Assembly (NCBI GenBank): GCA_949293335.1 | Contig: CASFDA010000005.1 | Location: 160,430 to 224,429 of the forward strand | Source of the DNA: an uncultured Spirochaetales bacterium | Lineage (GTDB): Bacteria > Spirochaetota > Spirochaetia > Sphaerochaetales > Sphaerochaetaceae | DNA length: 64,000 nucleotides | Direction: 5' to 3' | Notes under the pieces: generated by a model | What the model was told of the DNA's origin: nothing | The model's input: only the letters and a program-made list of their open reading frames with translations | Database searches by the model: none | Position numbers and translations under genes: made by a program | In this document: piece after piece, positions 35,046 to 44,005 of the stretch | Position numbering within the stretch: position 1 is the stretch's first letter | Layout of the letters: each line of letters opens with the position of its first letter

Positions 35046-36345
35046 GAGAAGAATATAAACGTTTTTCCCTCTTCTTTTGTAGCACCTTGAGGAAAAAGAG
35101 GGAAAAGAGTGAAAAAACATAGGGCCAGATGCTTTCCTCTCTGACATCCGGCACATCAAGCATGAGGAGAAATGAGATCACATCCATCAGGAGAGAAAGG
35201 AACGGGATAATGAGCGGTAGGATGAATGAGAGGATGGATGTAATCATGAAAAGGGAAATGAGGGGGCTGAGGAGGATGGAAAACAAGAGAGATGAGAATG
35301 TGTATGATCCAAATGTCAGAAGCGTGTACGGGACTGTGAAAGCGAGGGCAGAAAGGGATATACAGATTCCCTCAACAGGAAGATAGCGGAGTGCATGATG
35401 ACGGGGAAACGATGGGGAGAAGTATATTATTCCAGAAACAGCAAGATAGCTAAGGACCGACGAGGAGAGGAAGATATCGGAAGGAAAGAGAAGCGCATGG
35501 ATGATGAACGTAGCCAGCAGTAGATTCTCTCCCTTGATGCCAAAGAGAGTTCCAAGCAGATACATCAGGAACGACCTGAAGAGGGATGGGATGAATGACG
35601 AAAGGAATGTAAAGACAAACAGAGGGAACAGCATGACCTGCTTTGCTCTCCTCTCATCAAGAAAGAAGGAGAGAGGGAAGGATAAGAGTCCCGAGATGAC
35701 GACAAGATGCATGCCAGAAAGCGCGAAGATATGCGAAACACCCTTTTCCCTCCCCTTTTCCATCAGAAGGCCACCGGGGGCCTCGGACCGTCCCAGGAGA
35801 AGAAGCAAGGCCATATCACGGCACTCTATGGACACTGGCTCGAAATGAGAGCGCAGGAACGATCTGTATTTTCTCCTGACTGTCCAGAACGGACTTCTTT
35901 CCATAACCTCGACATGATCTGCAATGAATATACTTTCTGAAATAAAAGAGCCATGGAGCTTGATGATATCGCCTGTCCCGACTGAAGCATGCCCCGCAAT
36001 TACGTATATATTTCCCCTGAGGGAGAAAGAATTTCCAAACTGATCCTCTCCAGATGAGAGGGAAAGAGAGAATCCGTTTCCACCTTCCCTCACCCTGCTC
36101 TCCTCCATGCTTCTTCCATAAAGTGTCACGATCTCTTCTTCGAGAACCGAAAAAGATGGAACACTCCTGTAAATGGAGACAGAAAACAGCGAGATGAGCA
36201 CAAATATCGAAACAAGAGAAAGCGATATCTTTTCGTTCAGGAAAAGAAGAGAGAAAAGGAAGACGACGATTAAAAGCGGCGAAAGATGGATATAGTCAGG
36301 ATAGAATATTGCAAGAAGATACAGAAAGGAAAACAGCACGAGCAT
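35026..36345 (-). CDS. comEC: ComEC/Rec2-type competence membrane protein (short form)
   Basis: A 439-residue membrane protein with an N-terminal OB-like part (LRGNIYVIAGHASVGTGDII) and a central Competence domain (FALSGMHLVVISGLLSFPLS). About ten hydrophobic spans are present. Full ComEC proteins (700-800 residues) also have a metallo-beta-lactamase-like nuclease domain, absent here and not in the flanking genes. It may be a channel-only form for DNA uptake, or a divergent relative. The ATG at 36345 sits in the loop of a perfect hairpin and has no ribosome-binding site. Confidence 0.82.
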   Translation of the reverse strand: MLVLFSFLYLLAIFYPDYIHLSPLLIVVFLFSLLFLNEKISLSLVSIFVLISLFSVSIYRSVPSFSVLEEEIVTLYGRSMEESRVREGGNGFSLSLSSGEDQFGNSFSLRGNIYVIAGHASVGTGDIIKLHGSFISESIFIADHVEVMERSPFWTVRRKYRSFLRSHFEPVSIECRDMALLLLLGRSEAPGGLLMEKGREKGVSHIFALSGMHLVVISGLLSFPLSFFLDERRAKQVMLFPLFVFTFLSSFIPSLFRSFLMYLLGTLFGIKGENLLLATFIIHALLFPSDIFLSSSVLSYLAVSGIIYFSPSFPRHHALRYLPVEGICISLSALAFTVPYTLLTFGSYTFSSLLFSILLSPLISLFMITSILSFILPLIIPFLSLLMDVISFLLMLDVPDVREESIWPYVFSLFSLFFLKVLQKKREKRLYSSRVESEL

Positions 36346-36353
36346 CTCGTGCT
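36335..36353 (-). promoter_or_regulatory. Hairpin enclosing the comEC start codon
   Basis: AGCACGAG and CTCGTGCT form a perfect 8-bp stem whose 3-base loop is the ATG of comEC. Folding in mRNA would change access to the start codon. No Shine-Dalgarno sequence is present. Confidence 0.55.
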
Positions 36354-36362
36354 ATTAGCGCA

Positions 36363-37100
36363 TCAGAGTCCCAAAGCGATTACAAGCGCAAGCAGGCTGA
36401 GGTCAAATGAACCGACTCCATATGCATGCAAAAGCTCATCTGAAAATTTCTTTTTCGGGAAGTTTCCATCCTTCAGCCTGAGATAATAGGAATACAGCGC
36501 CTTCTCCTTTCTCCTGATCTCTTCGGAAAAAATCTGGCAAAAGTCATCAAATTGCACGTCAGGACACTCTATCTTCTCTATCTTTCCAGAGACAATTTGA
36601 GAAACAAGATCCTCAAGCTCAAGGGATGAGAAATAAGAATACTTGTGCTCAACATCTGAAAGGAAATCCAGATAAGTGAGGTTCTCTTCCTCTATCTTCT
36701 TCTCGATCGCCTTGTATTTTATTCCGAGGACAACGCTCTCCTTGTCCCTTTTCTTGAGGTAAATCCAGAAGAACGCTGTTATGACCGCGGAGACTAGAAT
36801 CTCATCAAGAAGCGGAATAGGATCACGGACAGCAAAGGAAAGAAAGAAGTATATGAGGAGAAAAACAATGGCAGAGAGGATAAGACGCGGAATATACTTC
36901 TTATCCTCAATGTACCTGACTATGGCATACATGAGCTCATCAGAGAGCGCACTCTCCAGCCTCTTCTCTTCATCCCAAGGAACCAGTGAGGATGAATAGA
37001 TTCTCACTACATCATCCTCATCTGAATCCACCCTGTAACTGCGGAAATTAGAGAAGATCTGGTATCCGCCAAGGTTCAGGAAATACGCAGAGAGGTTCAA
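36363..37100 (-). CDS. Hypothetical membrane protein
   Basis: A 245-residue protein. Residues 1-70 are soluble, two hydrophobic spans lie around residues 74-115 (LILSAIVFLLIYFFLSFAV and LVSAVITAFFWIYL), and a long charged, helical region follows. A final hydrophobic tail closes it (LSLLALVIALGL). I do not recognise the family. The TTG start overlaps the stop of the phosphohexomutase gene (TTGA), with AGGAGG just upstream, so it is coupled to that gene. comEC follows 17 bases after it. Confidence 0.6.
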   Translation of the reverse strand: MNLSAYFLNLGGYQIFSNFRSYRVDSDEDDVVRIYSSSLVPWDEEKRLESALSDELMYAIVRYIEDKKYIPRLILSAIVFLLIYFFLSFAVRDPIPLLDEILVSAVITAFFWIYLKKRDKESVVLGIKYKAIEKKIEEENLTYLDFLSDVEHKYSYFSSLELEDLVSQIVSGKIEKIECPDVQFDDFCQIFSEEIRRKEKALYSYYLRLKDGNFPKKKFSDELLHAYGVGSFDLSLLALVIALGL

Positions 37101-38815
37101 AGAGCCTCCTGATACTCTTTCAAGAGATCATCAAGCTTATTTTCAAGCTCTGCCCTCCCACTGCTTTCCGCATGGAAGAAGATATAATACTTGATCTTCG
37201 GCTCCGTGCCAGAAGGACGAACTACAAGCCGTTCCCCGTTCTCGAAGGTATAGATGATGACATCTGACTTCGGGAGGCCTGTATCTGCATCAAAAAGCAG
37301 ATCCTTCTTCTCCTTTATCTTCCTTCCGGCAAGCTCACTGCCTTTGTCGAGACTCCTGAGCTTTTCCATGATGCTCTTCATCTTCTCCTTTCCGCTTGCA
37401 CCTTCGTAGTCACGAGAGAACACACGCTCTGTGTAATAGCCGTACTCATTGTAAATTTCATCAAGCCGCTCGATGAGGCTCTTGTTCTTGGATGCGTAAT
37501 AGCACATCATCTCCGTGGCTGCGACGAGAGACGAGACAGCGTCCTTGTCATGAACATCATTTACAGTCAGGAAGCCATAGCTCTCCTCACATCCGAAGAG
37601 GAACTGGAGTTTCTCCTCAGGATGCTCATCGACATACTCCATCACTTCTGCGATGTATTTGAATCCAGTGAGGACATCGCGCATCAGAGCACCATTCTTC
37701 TCGGCGATCTTCCGGATGATGTCTGTTGTAACGATCGACTTTACGACAACTGCCTTCTTGTCTCCGCTATAGAGTTCCTTCCTTGTCGAGAGAAGGTAAT
37801 CTGCAAGAAGAGTTCCTATCTGATTGCCTGTCAGAAGCACATACTCTGTCTTTTCCTTGTCCTTCGGAATTGCAATTCCAAGCCTGTCCGCATCTGGATC
37901 TGTTCCGAATACGATATCTGCCTTTATCGACTTCGCAAGCGCGACAACCTTCTCCATCGCCTCCCTGCTTTCAGGGTTTGGAAGCTTCACAGTCGGGAAT
38001 GCACCATCGGGCACCTCCTGCTCGCGAACAGTCTCTATCTCGACGCCGAGAGAAGAAAGGATAGTGTGCACAGGAACGTTTCCACTTCCATGCAGTGGCG
38101 TGTACGCTACCTTGATATGAGATAAAGCGAAGACTTCAGGCCTTCTGATTGAGGCTCTCACCATCGCGTAATATGCCTCATCGACAGAAGCAGGCACGCT
38201 TTTCAGGATTCCACTTCTCCTGGCATCCTCTTCGCTCATGTCCTTGATATCCTTGCTCTCCACGCTGTTTGCGAGCTTGGCGATCTCGATATCATGCGGA
38301 GGTGTCACCTGACCGCCATCAGACCAGTACACTTTGTAGCCATTGTACTTGCTCGGATTGTGTGAAGCTGTAACGACAATGCCTGCAGTACACTTCAGAT
38401 TCCTCACTGCGAAAGAGAGCATCGGCACTGGATGAAGTGTATCGTAGAGATAAGTCTGCACACCATTTGCAGAGAGCACCAGAGCAGCAGAGAGAGCGAA
38501 CTCTTTCGAGTAATGCCTGGAATCATAGGCGATCACTACAGAAGGATCTGTAAAGGAAAGAAGGTACTGGCTGAGTCCCTGTGTTACCTTTCTTACCATA
38601 TAAGTATTTATCCTATTGGTTCCCCCACCGATCACTCCGCGCATTCCTGCAGTACCGAAGGCAAGGGAAGTATAGAAACGTTCATACAACTCTTCCTTAT
38701 CCTTTTTCATCAGCAGCTTGCCCACTTCAGTTCGGAAATTGTCATCTGTCTCGCTTTCAACATACCTCTTTGCCTTGTCGAGGACTTCGAGCATCATTTT
38801 CTCACTTATTTCCAT
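37097..38815 (-). CDS. Phosphoglucomutase/phosphomannomutase family
   Basis: A 572-residue alpha-D-phosphohexomutase. The active serine is in VVTASHNPSKYNGYK, the metal loop is FGTDPDADRLGIA, and the phosphate-binding loop is VVRPSGTEPKIKYY. This length matches the PgcA-type phosphoglucomutases, which interconvert glucose 1- and 6-phosphate. I use the ATG at 38815 with AAAAAGGAG upstream. The upstream in-frame extension to 38884 has no similarity to the family. Confidence 0.92.
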   Translation of the reverse strand: MEISEKMMLEVLDKAKRYVESETDDNFRTEVGKLLMKKDKEELYERFYTSLAFGTAGMRGVIGGGTNRINTYMVRKVTQGLSQYLLSFTDPSVVIAYDSRHYSKEFALSAALVLSANGVQTYLYDTLHPVPMLSFAVRNLKCTAGIVVTASHNPSKYNGYKVYWSDGGQVTPPHDIEIAKLANSVESKDIKDMSEEDARRSGILKSVPASVDEAYYAMVRASIRRPEVFALSHIKVAYTPLHGSGNVPVHTILSSLGVEIETVREQEVPDGAFPTVKLPNPESREAMEKVVALAKSIKADIVFGTDPDADRLGIAIPKDKEKTEYVLLTGNQIGTLLADYLLSTRKELYSGDKKAVVVKSIVTTDIIRKIAEKNGALMRDVLTGFKYIAEVMEYVDEHPEEKLQFLFGCEESYGFLTVNDVHDKDAVSSLVAATEMMCYYASKNKSLIERLDEIYNEYGYYTERVFSRDYEGASGKEKMKSIMEKLRSLDKGSELAGRKIKEKKDLLFDADTGLPKSDVIIYTFENGERLVVRPSGTEPKIKYYIFFHAESSGRAELENKLDDLLKEYQEAL

Positions 38816-39005
38816 AACTCCTTTTTCCTCCTCATTTCCTTTACATTGATCATATCCTGTTGAAAGACAGGGAACAAGAAGCAAAGAACATCAGGAGGCA
38901 CACTTCCCTCCATTCTTTTGGTGATTTTTTCTTTCTTTCATCTATGAGTGTGATAAAATTACTTAACTGAAAATTAACGTTTTATTAACAAAAAGGAGGA
39001 GAACG

Positions 39006-40355
39006 ATGAAACAGAAGATCACAGTACTCATTGTCTTGGTACTATCTCTGGCACTCATTACACCATTGTTCGCTGGCGGTGCTACCGAGACAGCAAATGC
39101 TACAACATCCGCTGTCGAAGAGATAATCAAGCAGGCTGAAGGGATGAGCATGGAGGAGCTTGCGAAGAAGGCAATCGAGGAATCAAATGGAAAGATGTTC
39201 TACGGAGTTGGAAACTCAAGCAGAGGAAAGACAGCACTTCCTCTCTTCATTTCCTATCTGCAGACAATCGATCCGACATACACACTCAACTATGAGTGGC
39301 AGCAGCCTAAGAACAACAAGATCTTCGATCAGCTCACTGCTGATTCCCTGAAGACCACAGGAACTTTCGCGATGACGCTCATCCAGGATGGAAACCAGAT
39401 TGAGAGCAAGATGGTACAGACTGGAATCCTCGACACATTCATTCCTAAAGAATGGGCAGAGGCAAATGGGACAACTGCAGAGGAATATCAGGGATATCTT
39501 CCGCTCCAGACGCTCAATAAAGTATTCATGTACAACAACACAGGCAGCAAGGAATACGACAATGTATGGGATTTCGTAGCACCTGGCGAGCATGGCCTCT
39601 TTATGGACATCGACAGTGAGATCGTCGGAAAGAACTTCCTCTATATGCTGACAGCAGATCAGTATGCAACAGAACTCAAGAAAGCGTTCGATGCCCTCTC
39701 TGACAGTGAGAAGAGTCTCTATCAGGGAACAATTGATGAAGTCGCAGGGGACGCAGAAGACCTTGGCCTCGGCGAGAATGGAAAGTACGCACTTGCATGG
39801 ATCAAACTCTGGGTCGAGAGCTACAACGCACAGACAGACGACGGACCGATCTGCAATACACTCGTATCTGCATCGGCAACGGATCAGTTCGGCCTCATCG
39901 TATACTCGAAGCTCAGGAGCGTTGAGGAATCTGCTACAGTTTCCAAGAAGTTCGTCGACATTGCCGCATACAACGACGGCTATCAGGGATTTGGCGGCTT
40001 CGGATATTGCCATTATCTCTTTGTGACAGACAATTCTCCACTTCCATGGACTGCATGCGCGTTCATAGCATACATGGTCAACACCGCTGACGGATTCTCC
40101 GCATGGGGCAAGGATATCGGAGGTTACTCTGCAAACCCTGTAGTCGCAGAAGAGACAGAAGCAATCTACCAGCATCAGACTGGTGGAATGGCAGATGATG
40201 GCGTCACAGTTGAATTCCCGGCACTCAACGACCGCGGAGGAGACTGGTGGCTCTCTGACGGCAGACTTGTACTCGAGGATCCTTCATACTGCGCTTCCGT
40301 GTCCTTCACTGTCGGAAGCTGGATCGAGATGCTCTCGAAGTACTCACCAACCTAA
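39006..40355 (+). CDS. ABC transporter extracellular substrate-binding protein
   Basis: A 449-residue exported binding protein. The signal peptide covers residues 1 to about 23, ending PLFAGGATE. The fold appears to be family 1 of periplasmic binding proteins, as in iron, thiamine or polyamine importers (YEWQQPKNNKIFDQLTADSL, then the hinge-like ALNYEW-type strands). AAAAGGAGG lies before the start. It leads an operon with a fused permease and an ATPase. A stem-loop between this gene and the permease should raise its level relative to the others. The substrate is not visible. The next operon makes a polyamine, but any link is guesswork. Confidence 0.85.
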   Translation: MKQKITVLIVLVLSLALITPLFAGGATETANATTSAVEEIIKQAEGMSMEELAKKAIEESNGKMFYGVGNSSRGKTALPLFISYLQTIDPTYTLNYEWQQPKNNKIFDQLTADSLKTTGTFAMTLIQDGNQIESKMVQTGILDTFIPKEWAEANGTTAEEYQGYLPLQTLNKVFMYNNTGSKEYDNVWDFVAPGEHGLFMDIDSEIVGKNFLYMLTADQYATELKKAFDALSDSEKSLYQGTIDEVAGDAEDLGLGENGKYALAWIKLWVESYNAQTDDGPICNTLVSASATDQFGLIVYSKLRSVEESATVSKKFVDIAAYNDGYQGFGGFGYCHYLFVTDNSPLPWTACAFIAYMVNTADGFSAWGKDIGGYSANPVVAEETEAIYQHQTGGMADDGVTVEFPALNDRGGDWWLSDGRLVLEDPSYCASVSFTVGSWIEMLSKYSPT

Positions 40356-40373
40356 TCTTTCTGAACAGACAAG

Positions 40374-40402
40374 ATCTCCCCGTGCCATCACGGGGAGATT
40401 TT
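40374..40402 (+). terminator. Intra-operon stem-loop (attenuator) between binding protein and permease
   Basis: ATCTCCCCGTG pairs perfectly with CACGGGGAGAT (11 bp, 4-base loop), followed by TTTTC. The permease continues 18 bases later with its own AAGGGGAG site, so partial termination or mRNA stabilisation is likely. Confidence 0.75.
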
Positions 40403-40420
40403 CTCAAAGGGGAGTAAACA

Positions 40421-42241
40421 TTGGAAAATATCAAATCGGCATACCGCTGGAAGATCAGACGAAATAAAATTGCCACATTCTTCTCGAAACCAGAGAATGT
40501 GATACTCCTACTGATGGGGATCGTCCTGACTATCAGCACAGTAGCACCAATATACGCAATCATCAAAGACACGATAACCATTCACCCCGGAACGATCGAT
40601 GCCCATCTTTCCGGCAAAAGCAGTGGATACACACTGGCGAACTACATTGACCTCTTCACCTCACAACTGGCAAAAAGGAACCTTTGGGATCCTCTCTGGA
40701 ACACAATACTCCTTTCTGTCGGTTCATGTGTGATGGCAATTCTCTATGGCGGAATATTCGCATTCCTGATCACACGTACAGACCTGAAGGCACGCAAGTA
40801 CCTCAGTGCAATCTTCATATTCCCGTACATCATGCCTCAGTGGACACTTGCTGTCGTATGGCAGCACATGTTCTCCTCAAATGCTGTAACGGGAACTTCG
40901 AACGGCCTTCTTGCATCATTTGGGATCACAATGCCTGCCTGGTGGTGCGTCGGCCTATTCCCGAGCATCGTAGTACTCGGACTCCACTACGCTCCGTTTG
41001 CATACATCCTCATCGGAGGAATCTTCCGCAACATGGATGCGAATCTTGAAGAGGCGGCTACAATTCTTGACACTCCGAAATGGAAGACGATGTTCCGGAT
41101 AACCATTCCAATGATCAAGCCGGCAATCCTTTCCACTGTGCTTCTAGTATTCGGAGGAGCAATGGGAAGCTATCCTGTGCCGCATTATCTCAATCTCACT
41201 ACGCTGTCGACAAAATACGTATCAATGAATGACAAATACACAGGAGAGGCCAGCATCCTTGCGATAATCATGATGCTGTTCGGTGTTGCGATCATGTTCA
41301 TCAACCAGCTCAGCCTCAAGAGCCGGAAGAATTACACGACAGTAACTGGCAAATCAGGTCAGATTTCGAAAATAACACTCGGAAAGGTCGGAAGGGTCGT
41401 GATTGCAATCATCCTGATCTTCATCACGTTCTTCACATCGATCTTCCCTATAATCTCATTCGCATTCGAGACATTCCTCCCGAACCCTGGCGACTACAGC
41501 TTCCTCTACACAGGAGATACATCCAATCTTACTCTCAAGTGGTGGACAACGAATGAGAATATCACGGAAAGCGGAATGTACGGACAAACCGGAATACTAT
41601 ATAACGATACGATTTGGAGAGCATATCGCGGTACAATCCTCGTATCTATCTGCTGTGCTCTCTTTGCCGGTACGATCGGAACGATGATTGGCTATGCAGT
41701 ATCAAAGCACAGGAGATCCAAAGCGGCAACATATGTCAATTCTGTTGCATTCCTGCCCTATCTGATGCCATCAATTGCCGTTGGAGCAGCATTCTTCATA
41801 CTCTTTTCAAACCAGTATGTGAACCTCTTCAATACTTATACGCTCCTGATCATAGTAGGTACGATAAAATACATACCGTTCGCATCCCGCAGTGCGCTCA
41901 ATTCGATGCTTCAGCTCTCTGGGGAAATCGAAGAGGCGGCATTGATACAAAACGTGCCTTGGCGAAAAAGGATGCTGAAGATAATCATTCCTATCCAGAA
42001 GACATCGATACTCAGCGGCTATCTGCTGCCGTTCATGACATGTCTCAGAGAATTGAGCCTCTTCATGCTCCTGTGTACGCAAGGCTTCATACTTGCAACA
42101 ACACTTGATTACTTCGATGAGATGGGACTCTACGCATTCTCAAGCGGAATCAACCTCATACTCATCATCACAATACTCATATGCAATACAGTTGTTAACA
42201 AAGTGACAGGCGCAAGCATAGACAGTGGAATAGGAGGTTGA
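40421..42241 (+). CDS. ABC transporter permease with two fused BPD_transp domains
   Basis: A 606-residue inner-membrane protein with about 12 spans and two permease modules. Each has an EAA loop: LEEAATILDTPKWKTMFRIT in the first half and IEEAALIQNVPWRKRMLKII in the second. Such fused permeases occur in iron(III) and thiamine importers (FbpB/ThiP type). It starts with TTG at 40421, seven bases after AAGGGGAG. The ATPase gene follows directly. Confidence 0.9.
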   Translation: MENIKSAYRWKIRRNKIATFFSKPENVILLLMGIVLTISTVAPIYAIIKDTITIHPGTIDAHLSGKSSGYTLANYIDLFTSQLAKRNLWDPLWNTILLSVGSCVMAILYGGIFAFLITRTDLKARKYLSAIFIFPYIMPQWTLAVVWQHMFSSNAVTGTSNGLLASFGITMPAWWCVGLFPSIVVLGLHYAPFAYILIGGIFRNMDANLEEAATILDTPKWKTMFRITIPMIKPAILSTVLLVFGGAMGSYPVPHYLNLTTLSTKYVSMNDKYTGEASILAIIMMLFGVAIMFINQLSLKSRKNYTTVTGKSGQISKITLGKVGRVVIAIILIFITFFTSIFPIISFAFETFLPNPGDYSFLYTGDTSNLTLKWWTTNENITESGMYGQTGILYNDTIWRAYRGTILVSICCALFAGTIGTMIGYAVSKHRRSKAATYVNSVAFLPYLMPSIAVGAAFFILFSNQYVNLFNTYTLLIIVGTIKYIPFASRSALNSMLQLSGEIEEAALIQNVPWRKRMLKIIIPIQKTSILSGYLLPFMTCLRELSLFMLLCTQGFILATTLDYFDEMGLYAFSSGINLILIITILICNTVVNKVTGASIDSGIGG

Positions 42242-42243
42242 TG

Positions 42244-43848
42244 ATGCCTGAAATCAAACTTGAACATGTGACAAAGAGATGGGGGAAATTCTACGGAGTG
42301 GATGATCTCTCAATGGTCATAGAAGATAATGCGTTCGTTACCCTGCTCGGACCTTCCGGATGTGGGAAAACCACTACCCTGCGCATGATAGCAGGACTCG
42401 AAACTCCTACAGAGGGAAGAATATCGATCGGAGGAAATGTTGTATTTGACAGCAGCATGGGAATAAATGTACCTGCAAACAAGAGGAAGGTCGGCTTCCT
42501 TTTCCAGAACTATGCGCTCTGGCCGAATATGACAGTATACCAGAACATTTCTTTCGGACTATCCAACATCAAGGAGGAGATGGCAAGCTACAGCGAGATC
42601 GGAAGGAGGAACAAAAGGCTTCTTGAGATACTCAAGAACCCCTCACTTCTCGAAGGACTTACCAAATTCGAGAAGAAGGATGAGGAAAAGAAAGTCCTCA
42701 TAACCCTTACCGAGACATACGGGATCTCCATGGACAGCGCAAAAAAACTACTCTCTGTCCTTACAAAGGATAATCCTGAAGAACTGCTTTCCAGCGAGAT
42801 CGAGGAAGAAAGGAAAAAAGCCGCGGAGAAAGGTCTTTCCTTCGACGATGACTTCAATTTCACAAAGGACGGGAAGATTGAGAAGACAGTGAGGAAACTC
42901 ACTAAAGACGAGATCGACCTCTCGGTAAGGAAGGTCTCGAAGCTTGTACGTATCGGAATGTTCATGGACCGGTACCCGGCAGAACTTTCAGGCGGCCAGC
43001 AGCAGAGAGTCGCCATTGCAAGGACACTTGCTCCAGAGCCGTCAGTCCTATTCATGGATGAACCGCTTTCAAATCTGGATGCGAAACTGAGGCTGGATAT
43101 GCGTTATGAGCTCCAGAGACTCCATTTCGAGACAGGTGGTACATTTGTATACGTGACACATGATCAGATGGAGGCAATGACACTGGCAACAAAGATCTGC
43201 CTGATGTCAAATGCACTTCTCAAACAATACGCACCTCCGCTTGAAGTCTACAAGAGACCTACCAATATCTTTGCAGCTGACTTCGTAGGTAATCCTTCCA
43301 TCAACTTCATTGACGCAAAAGGCAAAGAGGAAAATGGAGAGGTGAAGGTCAAGATATTCTCGTCGCTGGATGCCTGCTTCACCCCAGAAGAACCTGTATC
43401 GATAAAAGAATGGAGGGATGAGAGGGACAAGGCAGAAAACGAGGAGAAGGTTCTGGCAGAAAAGAAGAAAAACGAGAAAGGGTATGTCGAGAAGAGCAAC
43501 AAGGACGAGATGTTCAAGTACCGAATAGATCTTGTGAACCAGATTGATGACTCCCTTGAGAAAGTACGGGAAATAACCGATGAGGACTTCATACTCGGCG
43601 TTCGTCCCGAGAATGTAGTCATTGGGGAAGAAGGAGATATAGACGGTGAGATATATGGAGCTATGCCAACGGGCATGGAATCTACCATAAAAGTGAGAAT
43701 CGGCGACTTCCTGCTCACTTCCGTAGTATTTGGAAGCATAAGCTACCCGATAGGAAAGAAAGTGAAAGTAAGTTTCCCTGGGAAAAGCACTATGTTGTTT
43801 GACAGGAAATCAGGAAAACTCATAACCCTCGGCAGCCTCAAGTTCTGA
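42244..43848 (+). CDS. ABC transporter ATP-binding protein with two large charged insertions
   Basis: A 534-residue ATPase, against about 350 for this family. Walker A is GPSGCGKTT (36-44) and the Q-loop FQNYALWPNMTV (86-97). The signature LSGGQQQRVAIART begins near 247, and Walker B is VLFMDEPLSNLD. The distance from Q-loop to signature is about 160 residues instead of about 50. An extra 100-residue charged, helical segment lies between them (residues about 110-225). A second lysine/glutamate-rich insert lies inside the C-terminal TOBE-like region (about 395-440). The reading frame is intact. ATG at 42244, six bases after AGGAGG, is preferred to earlier codons. Confidence 0.9.
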   Translation: MPEIKLEHVTKRWGKFYGVDDLSMVIEDNAFVTLLGPSGCGKTTTLRMIAGLETPTEGRISIGGNVVFDSSMGINVPANKRKVGFLFQNYALWPNMTVYQNISFGLSNIKEEMASYSEIGRRNKRLLEILKNPSLLEGLTKFEKKDEEKKVLITLTETYGISMDSAKKLLSVLTKDNPEELLSSEIEEERKKAAEKGLSFDDDFNFTKDGKIEKTVRKLTKDEIDLSVRKVSKLVRIGMFMDRYPAELSGGQQQRVAIARTLAPEPSVLFMDEPLSNLDAKLRLDMRYELQRLHFETGGTFVYVTHDQMEAMTLATKICLMSNALLKQYAPPLEVYKRPTNIFAADFVGNPSINFIDAKGKEENGEVKVKIFSSLDACFTPEEPVSIKEWRDERDKAENEEKVLAEKKKNEKGYVEKSNKDEMFKYRIDLVNQIDDSLEKVREITDEDFILGVRPENVVIGEEGDIDGEIYGAMPTGMESTIKVRIGDFLLTSVVFGSISYPIGKKVKVSFPGKSTMLFDRKSGKLITLGSLKF

Positions 43849-43860
43849 CAGATCCAATAC

Positions 43861-43892
43861 AGGGGAGGCTATCTTCAAGGCCTCCCCTTCTT
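43861..43892 (+). terminator. Terminator after the ABC transporter operon
   Basis: GGGGAGGC pairs with GCCTCCCC around a 10-base loop, followed by TTCTTC. It lies 13 bases past the ATPase stop. Confidence 0.65.
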
Positions 43893-44005
43893 CAATACTA
43901 AAATTAACTTTCATTTTGCTATGGCCTAAACCCGTTAAATAAGCTACGGTACTCTTGAAAAATCCATCACCTGATCTTCAGGACCTATAAGGAAAAAGTA
44001 AAGCG

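Noticed and set aside
39216..40175. A 319-codon open frame on the minus strand inside the binding-protein gene
   Set aside because: Cysteine-rich, without motifs, fully inside a secure gene on the other strand.
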